NCBI GenBank assembly: GCA_964437335.1
Contig: CAYTGL010000094.1
Coordinates: 1-5,471, forward strand
DNA: 5,471 nucleotides
Reading direction: 5' to 3'
From: JAITWN01 sp964437335
Lineage (GTDB): Bacteria; Pseudomonadota; Gammaproteobacteria; SZUA-140
The notes below the pieces were generated by a model that did no database searches, was not told the origin of the DNA, and worked only from the letters and a program-made list of their open reading frames with translations. The translations under genes and the position numbers were made by a program. Shown here in pieces: positions 1 to 5,471 of the stretch (positions are counted from its first letter, which is position 1; every line of letters begins with the position of its first letter).

Positions 1-644
1 CCGATCACGGCCTGGAAGTCGCGCACCATCGCCGGATACGGATGGGGGCCGGCGACGGTGCCGATGATGTAGAAAGTGTTGTCGACATTCGAGACCCAGT
101 CGCGCATCGCTTCGTTGAGGGCGTCTTTCAGCGTGCGGGAACCGGATTCGACGGGGACGACCTCGGCGCCGAGCAGGCGCATCCGATAGACGTTGGTCGC
201 CTGGCGCTGCATGTCCTCGGCGCCCATGTAGACGACGCAGTCCATGCCGAAGCGCGCGGCGACGGTCGCGGTCGCGACGCCATGCTGGCCGGCGCCGGTC
301 TCGGCGATGACACGCTTTTTCCCCATATGGCGGGCGAGCAGCGCCTGGCCGACGGTGTTGTTGACCTTGTGGGCGCCGGTATGATTGAGGTCTTCGCGCT
401 TGAGGTAGATGCGCGCGCCGCCGTTCTCGCGACTCAGGCGCTCGGCGAGATACAGCGGTGACGGGCGGCCGACGTAGTGTTGCAGGTCGCGGTCGAGTTC
501 GGCGAGGAAATCCGGATCCTGCAGATAGCGTTCGTAGGCCTGGCGCAGGTCCTCGAGCGGCGCCATCAGCGTCTCGGCGACGAACATGCCGCCATAGGGG
601 CCGAAATGGCCGCGCGCATCGGGCATGGGTTTCAGTTTACTCAT
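1..644 (-). CDS. trpB: Tryptophan synthase beta chain, N-terminal part (3' end outside window)
   Basis: TrpB is the PLP-dependent beta subunit of cytoplasmic tryptophan synthase. It joins indole, channelled from TrpA, to L-serine to make L-tryptophan. My translation of the minus strand gives 214 residues from MSKLKPMPDARGHFGPYGGM; the family is about 400 long, so roughly the second half lies beyond position 1. The PLP-binding motif NHTGAHKVNN is at residues 87-96, with the Schiff-base lysine at K93 (K87 in the Salmonella enzyme). AETGAGQHGVA follows, with the catalytic glutamate at E115, correctly spaced 22 residues after the lysine. The conserved segments EDMQRQATNVYRM and AGPHPYP are intact. 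The start is well bounded: an in-frame TAA sits directly before the ATG at 644-642, and the only early alternative is Met7. No strong Shine-Dalgarno sequence is visible; an AGGA lies about 16 nt upstream. It follows trpF by 44 nt, probably in one transcript, with trpA expected next. Confidence 0.97.
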   Translation of the reverse strand, partial: MSKLKPMPDARGHFGPYGGMFVAETLMAPLEDLRQAYERYLQDPDFLAELDRDLQHYVGRPSPLYLAERLSRENGGARIYLKREDLNHTGAHKVNNTVGQALLARHMGKKRVIAETGAGQHGVATATVAARFGMDCVVYMGAEDMQRQATNVYRMRLLGAEVVPVESGSRTLKDALNEAMRDWVSNVDNTFYIIGTVAGPHPYPAMVRDFQAVI

Positions 645-688
645 TTATTGTGTCTGCTGTTCCTGAGTATGTATTTATCACCGCCACT

Positions 689-1330
689 TCAATCCCGTTC
701 GACTTGTTCGTGGTCCGCGCGCGCGACGCTATCAACAAATGCGCGCAGCTTGTCCTTGTCCTTGATGCCGCCCGCTGATTCGACGCCGCCGCTGACGTCG
801 ACGCCGTAGGGGCGGACGGCGCGGATTGCTTCGGCGACATTGCCAGGGCCGAGCCCGCCGGCGAGCATCACCGGGATACCGAGGCCGGGCGGCAGCGACT
901 GCCATGCGAAGGTCGCTCCGGTGCCGCCGGGAACGCCCTTGCGATAGGTGTCGAGCAGCAGTGCGGCGGCGTCGCCGTAGCGTTGCGCCTGTGCACCGAG
1001 GTCGACGCCAGCGCGCATGCGTATCGCCTTGATATACGGCAGGCCGAATCCGCGGCAGTAATCCGGAGATTCATCGCCGTGGAATTGCAGCAGGTCAATG
1101 CGCAATTGTTCGATGACGCTGCGGATCCGTTCCGCGGGTGCGTCGACGAACAGCGCCACTGCGTGGACGAACGGTGGCAATGCGGCGACGATGCGGACCG
1201 CCCGTGATTCGTCGATTCGGCGCGGACTCGGGTCGTGGAACACGAGTCCGATCGCGTCTACTCCGAGGAGAGCCGCGATTTCCGCGTCTTCGGGGCGGGT
1301 AATGCCGCAAATCTTGATACGCGTACGCAT
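689..1330 (-). CDS. trpF: N-(5'-phosphoribosyl)anthranilate isomerase
   Basis: TrpF is a monofunctional (beta/alpha)8-barrel enzyme of tryptophan synthesis. It isomerises N-(5'-phosphoribosyl)anthranilate to CdRP by an Amadori rearrangement. The 213-residue product has the normal family length and is not fused to TrpC. KICGIT at residues 6-11 carries the catalytic cysteine C8, QFHGDE is at 82-87, and LLLDTYRKGVPGGTGATFAW at 124-143 carries the catalytic aspartate D127. The phosphate-binding parts LAGGLGPGNV (156-165) and GVDVSGGVES (176-185) follow; the more usual form of the latter is DVSSGVE, so one serine is glycine here. I chose the ATG at 1330 because the reading frame can be extended only to a GTG at 1357, whose nine extra residues are not family-like. 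No good Shine-Dalgarno sequence precedes it. It lies 61 nt after truA and 44 nt before trpB. Confidence 0.97.
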   Translation of the reverse strand: MRTRIKICGITRPEDAEIAALLGVDAIGLVFHDPSPRRIDESRAVRIVAALPPFVHAVALFVDAPAERIRSVIEQLRIDLLQFHGDESPDYCRGFGLPYIKAIRMRAGVDLGAQAQRYGDAAALLLDTYRKGVPGGTGATFAWQSLPPGLGIPVMLAGGLGPGNVAEAIRAVRPYGVDVSGGVESAGGIKDKDKLRAFVDSVARADHEQVERD

Positions 1331-1348
1331 ATTTCGGATACAGGCTAC

Positions 1349-1377
1349 AAGATACACGGGAAATCGATGTCAGACAA
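1349..1377 (-). promoter_or_regulatory. Possible internal promoter for trpF-trpB
   Basis: In the 61-nt truA-trpF gap, the minus strand reads TTGTCT (1377-1372), a 17-nt spacer, then TATCTT (1354-1349). Each hexamer matches 4 of 6 sigma-70 consensus bases. It would start transcription about 15-20 nt before the trpF ATG and so allow trp expression separate from truA. Matches this weak arise by chance, so this is only a candidate. Confidence 0.25.
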
Positions 1378-1391
1378 TCGACGCGCCATGA

Positions 1392-2219
1392 TTACCAGAT
1401 CCCGGGACCTTCCGCTGCGGCCGGGATCCGGTAGTGCTCCGGATATTCGGCGCCGACGAAATACAGGCCCTCAGGCGGGGCGGTGACGCCGCCGGCGGTG
1501 CGGTCGCGCGCGGCGAGGATCTCGGCGGCCCAGCCAGGCGCCTGTTTTCCGCTGCCGATGTCCAACAGCACGCCGGCGATGTTACGGACCATGTGGTGCA
1601 GAAATGCGTTCGCGACGATGTCGATGACGACGAAGCGGTCGCGACGCGAGATGTCGAGACGATAGATGGTGCGCACCGGATGCTTCGCCTGGCAGGCATA
1701 GGAGCGGTACGAGGAGAAATCGTGCTCGCCAACGAGGTCGAGCGCGGCTTCTTGCATCGGTGCGATATCGAGCGGTCGGAAATGCCAGGTGACGCGCGCA
1801 GACAGCATTGCGGGGCGGATGCTTGCGTTGCAGATTACATAGCGGTAGCGGCGGCGCAACGCCGAGAAGCGGGCATGAAAGCCTGCATCAGCGGGCTGTG
1901 CCCACAATACGCTGACATCGTTCGGCAGATGGGTATTGGCGCCAAAGACCCACGCACGCGGCGGCCGCAGAGCCGCGGTATCGAAGTGCACGACCTGCGC
2001 CAAGGCATGAACGCCGGTATCGGTGCGTCCGGCGCAGATCACCCGGATCTCCTCATCGGCAACGCGGGACAGGGCCATTTCGACGCAGGCCTGCACCGTG
2101 CGCACGCCGGGCTGGAGCTGCCAGCCGCAGAAATCGGTACCGCGGTACTCGATGCCGAGCACTATTCGCGTTCTGCCGTTATAATCGACGGCTGTATCCC
2201 CAGGCAGATCCGAAATCAT
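1392..2219 (-). CDS. truA: tRNA pseudouridine(38-40) synthase
   Basis: TruA isomerises uridines 38, 39 and 40 in the anticodon arm of many tRNAs to pseudouridine, helping keep decoding accurate. From the ATG at 2219 the product is 275 residues, against about 270 in E. coli. RIVLGIEYRGTDFCGWQ (18-34) is the usual first strand. CAGRTDTGVHA (62-72) carries the catalytic aspartate D67, RRRYRYVI (122-129) the active-site tyrosine Y125, and FLHHMVRNIAGVLLDIG (206-222) the arginine R212. All three are shifted by 7 from E. coli D60, Y118 and R205, which supports this start. The frame stays open 18 codons further (to 2273), but that stretch lies inside the divergent can gene and does not look conserved. 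A GTG at 2162 is another candidate start but would trim the protein just before the first strand. The chosen ATG overlaps the can ATG in a CATG. It is the first gene of the truA-trpF-trpB group. Confidence 0.96.
   Translation of the reverse strand: MISDLPGDTAVDYNGRTRIVLGIEYRGTDFCGWQLQPGVRTVQACVEMALSRVADEEIRVICAGRTDTGVHALAQVVHFDTAALRPPRAWVFGANTHLPNDVSVLWAQPADAGFHARFSALRRRYRYVICNASIRPAMLSARVTWHFRPLDIAPMQEAALDLVGEHDFSSYRSYACQAKHPVRTIYRLDISRRDRFVVIDIVANAFLHHMVRNIAGVLLDIGSGKQAPGWAAEILAARDRTAGGVTAPPEGLYFVGAEYPEHYRIPAAAEGPGIW
2180..2185 (+). promoter_or_regulatory. Probable -10 element for the can gene
   Basis: A perfect TATAAT lies 32 nt before the can ATG, in otherwise GC-rich sequence inside the first codons of truA. 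It would place the transcript start near 2192, giving a leader of about 25 nt. No convincing -35 box is seen at 15-19 nt spacing and there is no extended -10 TG, so either an activator helps or the match is accidental. The opposite strand reads TATAAC here, so weak leftward use cannot be excluded. Confidence 0.4.
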
Positions 2220-2814
2220 GAGCTCACTGCGCAACTTGTTTGACAACAACAGAAAATGGGCCGCCGCCGCCACGGATGAGGATCCCGAATTCTTTTCCCG
2301 CCTGGTCCATCAGCAGTCACCCGAATATTTGTGGATAGGCTGCGCCGACAGCCGCGTGCCGGCCAACGAAATCGTCGGTCTGCTGCCAGGGGAACTGTTC
2401 GTGCACCGCAACGTTGCGAATATTGTAATGCACACCGACATCAATTGCCTTTCGGTGCTGCAGTACGCGGTTGATATCCTGAAGGTCAAACATATCATCG
2501 TCTGCGGACACTACGGCTGTGGCGGTGTCATGGCGGCACTGGACGACAGGCCGCTCGGCCTGATCGACAACTGGATCAAGGACGTCAAGCGCATTCACCG
2601 CCACCATCGCGCCCGGATCGACGCCATCGCCGATCCGAAGCAACGAGTCGACCTGATGTGCGAGCTGAATGTCCGGGAGCAGGCGAGAAAGGTCTGGCAG
2701 ACCACTATCGTGCAACAGAGCCTGGCGCGTGGACAGGACCTTTCGGTGCATGGGTGGATCTATGGCATCGCGGACGGGTTGCTGAAGGACCTCAAGGTCA
2801 GATTTGACGATTGA
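2218..2814 (+). CDS. can: Beta-class carbonic anhydrase (type II, bicarbonate-regulated kind)
   Basis: This zinc enzyme interconverts CO2 and bicarbonate, supplying bicarbonate for biosynthetic carboxylations; no signal peptide is seen, so it should be cytoplasmic. The 198-residue product has CADSR at 42-46 and GHYGCGG at 97-103. The zinc ligands C42, D44, H98 and C101, and the Asp-Arg dyad D44/R46, sit at the same numbers as in E. coli Can. W39, R64 and Y182 match Trp39, Arg64 and Tyr181 of the non-catalytic bicarbonate site described in the Haemophilus and E. coli enzymes, so inhibition by bound bicarbonate is likely. The C-terminus is about 20 residues shorter than E. coli Can (220), ending soon after HGWIYGIADGLLKDL. 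The start MSSLRNLFDNNRKWA is typical of the family. Only a weak AGG 13 nt upstream could serve as ribosome binding site. It is divergent from truA and convergent with pgi. Confidence 0.97.
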   Translation: MSSLRNLFDNNRKWAAAATDEDPEFFSRLVHQQSPEYLWIGCADSRVPANEIVGLLPGELFVHRNVANIVMHTDINCLSVLQYAVDILKVKHIIVCGHYGCGGVMAALDDRPLGLIDNWIKDVKRIHRHHRARIDAIADPKQRVDLMCELNVREQARKVWQTTIVQQSLARGQDLSVHGWIYGIADGLLKDLKVRFDD

Positions 2815-2821
2815 ACGCGCC

Positions 2822-4471
2822 CTACTTCGACTTCACCAGCGCCTTGTAATAATTGATCAGCCCATTCGTCGAGGCGTCGTGGCTGCCTACCGGGGCGTCG
2901 TCCGCCAGTTCCGGCTGGATCGCGCCGGCCAGTTGCTTGCCGAGCTCAACCCCCCACTGATCGAAGGAATTGATGTTCCAGATCGCGCCCTGGACAAAGA
3001 TCTTGTGTTCATACATCGCAATCAGCGCGCCGAGCGTACGTGGCGTCAGGCGCCGGTACAGGATCGAATTGGTCGGACGATTGCCGTCGAATACGCGATG
3101 CGGGAGCAGAGCATCCAGCCGCTCGCCTGACAGGCCGGCGGCCTCGAGATCGCGGCGCGCCTCGTCGGCGTCCTTGCCCCGCATCAGCGCCTCGGTCTGC
3201 GCGAAACAGTTCGCGAGCAGAATTTTCTGGTGCTCGCCGACAGGATTGTGCGACTCCGCCGCAGCGATGAAATCGGCCGGCACAAGCTGTGTTCCCTGGT
3301 GCAGCAGCTGGTAGAACGCGTGTTGGCCATTGGTGCCGGGCTCACCCCAGATTACCGGGCCGGTCGCATAATCGACCGGCTTGCCATCGCGATCGACGCC
3401 CTTGCCGTTGCTCTCCATGTCCGCCTGCTGCAAATACGCCGGCAGGCGATCCAGATACTGATCGTAGGGCAGTACCGCGTGGGTCGGGGCATCGAAGAAG
3501 TTGCGATACCAGATCCCGAGCAAGCCCAGCAGTACCGGAATGTTGCCCTCGAACGGCGCGGCGCGGAAATGCTCGTCCATCGCATGCGCGCCTTCGAGCA
3601 GTTCCTCGAACCTGGCCATGCCGATGGCAATCGCGATCGGCAGGCCGATCGCGCTCCACAGTGAATAGCGGCCGCCGACCCAGTCCCAGAATTCAAACAT
3701 GTTCGCCGGGTCGATGCCGAAGGCCCTGACCTCGCGCGCATTCGTCGACAGCGCGACGAAGTGCTTGGCAACGGCCGCTTCGTTGCCGGTCGCCTCGACG
3801 AACCAGTTGCGCGCGGTGCGAGCGTTGGTAAGAGTCTCCAGCGTAGTGAAAGTCTTTGACGCGATGATGAACAGCGTGGTTTCAGGCCGCTTCTGTTTCA
3901 GCGTTTCGATGATATGGGTGCCGTCGATATTCGAGACGAAATGAACCCGCAATCCGGTGCGAGTGTAGGGCTTGAGCGCGCGCGTCACCATCACCGGACC
4001 GAGGTCGGAGCCGCCGATGCCGATGTTGACGACATCGGTGATGGCCTTCCCGGTGCACCCCTTCCAGTCGCCCTTGCGTACTGCATTGCTGAATGCGCGC
4101 ATCTTCGCGAGCACGGCTCGGATCTTCGGCATAACATCCGCGCCATCGACGGTGAGCGGTCCGCCGTTGCCTCTGCGCAATGCCGTATGCAGCACGGACC
4201 GGTTCTCGGTGAAATTGATGCGGTCGCCGCTGAACATGGCATCGATGCGCTGCCTCAGGCCTGCCTCGCCAGCGAGGTCGAGCAACCGTTTCACGGTTTC
4301 ATCGGTGATCCGGTTCTTCGAATAGTCAACGAGGATGTCTTCGAAACTGATCGAAAACCTTGCGAAGCGTTGCGGGTCGGCGGCGAACAGATCCCGCATG
4401 TGCAGGCCTCCGGCTTGTTCATAATGCGCCTCCAGCGCTTTCCAGGCCGCGGATTGCTTCAATGCGGACAT
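2822..4471 (-). CDS. pgi: Glucose-6-phosphate isomerase
   Basis: Pgi reversibly converts glucose-6-phosphate to fructose-6-phosphate in glycolysis and gluconeogenesis, in the cytoplasm. From the ATG at 4471 the protein has 549 residues, the same length as E. coli Pgi. Both family signatures are complete: DWVGGRYSLWSAIG at 263-276 and GAIWNINSFDQWGVELGK at 495-512. The SIS-domain sugar-phosphate segments NIGIGGSDLG (149-158) and ASKTFTT (204-210) are present. Catalytic residues are in place: E353 in MESNGK, H384 in GTNGQH and K512 in GVELGK. The frame could be extended 27 codons to a TTG at 4552, but that would overlap the end of zwf and add no family-like sequence. The gene starts 7 nt after the zwf stop, with a short GAG about 6 nt before the ATG, so the two are surely co-transcribed and perhaps translationally coupled. 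Its stop faces the can stop across 7 nt. Confidence 0.98.
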   Translation of the reverse strand: MSALKQSAAWKALEAHYEQAGGLHMRDLFAADPQRFARFSISFEDILVDYSKNRITDETVKRLLDLAGEAGLRQRIDAMFSGDRINFTENRSVLHTALRRGNGGPLTVDGADVMPKIRAVLAKMRAFSNAVRKGDWKGCTGKAITDVVNIGIGGSDLGPVMVTRALKPYTRTGLRVHFVSNIDGTHIIETLKQKRPETTLFIIASKTFTTLETLTNARTARNWFVEATGNEAAVAKHFVALSTNAREVRAFGIDPANMFEFWDWVGGRYSLWSAIGLPIAIAIGMARFEELLEGAHAMDEHFRAAPFEGNIPVLLGLLGIWYRNFFDAPTHAVLPYDQYLDRLPAYLQQADMESNGKGVDRDGKPVDYATGPVIWGEPGTNGQHAFYQLLHQGTQLVPADFIAAAESHNPVGEHQKILLANCFAQTEALMRGKDADEARRDLEAAGLSGERLDALLPHRVFDGNRPTNSILYRRLTPRTLGALIAMYEHKIFVQGAIWNINSFDQWGVELGKQLAGAIQPELADDAPVGSHDASTNGLINYYKALVKSK

Positions 4472-4478
4472 GGCGGTC

Positions 4479-5471
4479 TCAGTACACTTCGGAGCTGACG
4501 TCGCTGCCTTCGAGGGCCAGGGTATGCCGCCAGAACTGGTCGTCGCGATCAAAGAGGCGGTAGGTGCCGCGCGGACCCCAGCTGCCGGCGGGGTAGGTAT
4601 TGATGAAGTCGCGCTCCATCGACCAGACCTTCAGCACCGGATCGACAACGTGCCATGCCCATTCGACCTCGTCGTAGCGCAGGAACAGCGAGTGGTCGCC
4701 GGTCATGACGTCGAGCAGAAGTTCTTCATAGGCATCCACCTCCTTTTCTTCGGCGGAGCGGTAACTGGCGTCGAGACTGATCGTCCGGGTGCGCATTTCG
4801 AGACCATGCACCTTGACCTGGATTTCCATCTTCAGACACTCGTGCGGCTGGATGCCGAGCAACAGCCAATTCGGGTGGATGCGCTCCAGCTGGGTGTTGC
4901 GAAACAGGTGATGCGGCGGCTCCTTGAAACGGATGCAGATCGCCGAAGCGGCCTCGGCCATGCGCTTGCCGGTGCGTAGATAGAATGGCACGCCGCGCCA
5001 GCGCCAGTTGTCGATGTACAGCTTGAGCGCGGCATAGGTCTCGGTGATGCTCGCAGGATTGACGCCGGGCTCCTCCAAATAACCGGGACTGACGTTGCCG
5101 CCGACATTGCCCTGAGCGTACTGTCCGCGAAAGGCATGCGCATGCACCGCGCTCTGGGTTATCGGTCGGATCGACTTCAGGACCTTGACCTTCTCGTCGC
5201 GCAGTGACTCGGAGTCCATCATCGCAGGCGGCTCCATCGCAACCAGCGCGAGCAGTTGCATCAAGTGGCTCTGCAACATGTCGCGCAGCGCGCCGGCGCC
5301 TTCATAGTATCCGGAGCGTCCCGCGATGCCGCGCGTTTCGGAATGCGTGATCTGGACGTGTTCGACGTAGTTGCGATTCCACAGCGGCTCGAGCATGAGG
5401 TTCGCGAAACGGAACACCAGGATGTTCTGCACCGTGCCCTTGCCGAGGTAGTGATCGATGCGATAGATCTG
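4479..5471 (-). CDS. zwf: Glucose-6-phosphate 1-dehydrogenase, C-terminal two thirds (5' end outside window)
   Basis: Zwf oxidises glucose-6-phosphate to 6-phosphogluconolactone and reduces NAD(P)+, the entry to the oxidative pentose phosphate and Entner-Doudoroff routes. The window holds 330 residues of a family usually near 490; the nucleotide-binding Rossmann part lies beyond position 5471. The fragment opens with QIYRIDHYLGKGTVQN, the substrate-binding active-site segment. Counting from the first visible residue, the substrate histidine is H7 and the catalytic base H69 in MLQSHLMQ. Their separation of 62 equals that of H178 and H240 in the Leuconostoc enzyme. YIDNWRWRGVPFYLRTGKRM, LLLDVMTGDHSLFLRYDEVEWAW and YPAGSWGP are typical of the C-terminal domain. 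One oddity is that the signature DHYLGK is followed by Gly, where the standard pattern has Glu, Gln or Lys. It is transcribed just ahead of pgi with a 7-nt gap, so both branches of glucose-6-phosphate use share one operon. Confidence 0.97.
   Translation of the reverse strand, partial: QIYRIDHYLGKGTVQNILVFRFANLMLEPLWNRNYVEHVQITHSETRGIAGRSGYYEGAGALRDMLQSHLMQLLALVAMEPPAMMDSESLRDEKVKVLKSIRPITQSAVHAHAFRGQYAQGNVGGNVSPGYLEEPGVNPASITETYAALKLYIDNWRWRGVPFYLRTGKRMAEAASAICIRFKEPPHHLFRNTQLERIHPNWLLLGIQPHECLKMEIQVKVHGLEMRTRTISLDASYRSAEEKEVDAYEELLLDVMTGDHSLFLRYDEVEWAWHVVDPVLKVWSMERDFINTYPAGSWGPRGTYRLFDRDDQFWRHTLALEGSDVSSEVY

Noticed and set aside
42..461. Plus-strand open frame of 139 codons opposite trpB
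   Set aside because: It overlaps the PLP-binding region of trpB on the other strand and shows no independent protein signature.
1434..2243. Long plus-strand open frame of 269 codons opposite truA
   Set aside because: It lies wholly antisense to a clearly functional truA, its translation shows no family motif and its amino acid makeup (Ala, Arg, Gly, Asp rich) is what antisense GC-rich codons give.
2262..2272. GCC-rich run near the can start as a possible simple repeat
   Set aside because: It simply encodes a short alanine stretch (residues 15-18) and is too short to be a repeat element.
3914..4498. Plus-strand open frame of 194 codons opposite pgi
   Set aside because: It is antisense to the conserved N-terminal half of pgi, with no recognisable domain; it is a shadow of high-GC coding.
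4472..4552. 27-codon N-terminal extension of pgi from a TTG
   Set aside because: It would overlap the conserved end of zwf, and without it the protein has exactly the E. coli Pgi length.
4470..4979. Plus-strand open frame of 169 codons opposite zwf
   Set aside because: It is antisense to conserved zwf codons and has no motif of its own.
1..5471. Search for a hidden novel system, mobile element, CRISPR array, tRNA or phage gene
   Set aside because: Almost every base belongs to six recognisable housekeeping genes; gaps are at most 61 nt and contain no repeats, attachment sites or RNA genes that I can see.

Overview
This is a GC-rich, gene-dense stretch of ordinary proteobacterial housekeeping chromosome. 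It carries six protein genes, two of them cut by the window ends. I recognise all six by eye from conserved motifs, and I see no mobile element, CRISPR array, tRNA or rRNA, phage gene or undescribed system. The truA-trpF-trpB order is familiar from gamma- and betaproteobacteria, and zwf followed by pgi also fits those groups. I cannot place the organism more precisely.

Layout: positions 1-2219 hold a leftward-transcribed group, truA (tRNA pseudouridine synthase), then trpF (phosphoribosylanthranilate isomerase), then trpB (tryptophan synthase beta chain, running off the left end). The intergenic gaps are 61 and 44 nt. Positions 2218-2814 hold a rightward beta-class carbonic anhydrase gene (can). 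Its ATG overlaps the probable truA ATG within one CATG palindrome. Positions 2822-5471 hold a second leftward pair, zwf (glucose-6-phosphate dehydrogenase, running off the right end) and pgi (glucose-6-phosphate isomerase), separated by 7 nt. The can and pgi genes converge with only 7 nt between their stop codons.

Function: TrpF and TrpB catalyse late steps of tryptophan synthesis, and trpA would be expected just beyond the left edge. Zwf and Pgi compete for glucose-6-phosphate, sending it to the oxidative pentose phosphate route or to fructose-6-phosphate. The carbonic anhydrase interconverts CO2 and bicarbonate, presumably feeding biosynthetic carboxylations. It keeps the residues of the allosteric bicarbonate site known from the E. 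coli and Haemophilus enzymes.

The points worth a second look are modest. They are the overlapping divergent start codons with a perfect TATAAT inside truA, a glycine where the G6PD active-site signature normally has Glu, Gln or Lys, generally weak ribosome binding sites, and a 9-base sequence shared just upstream of the can and trpF starts.
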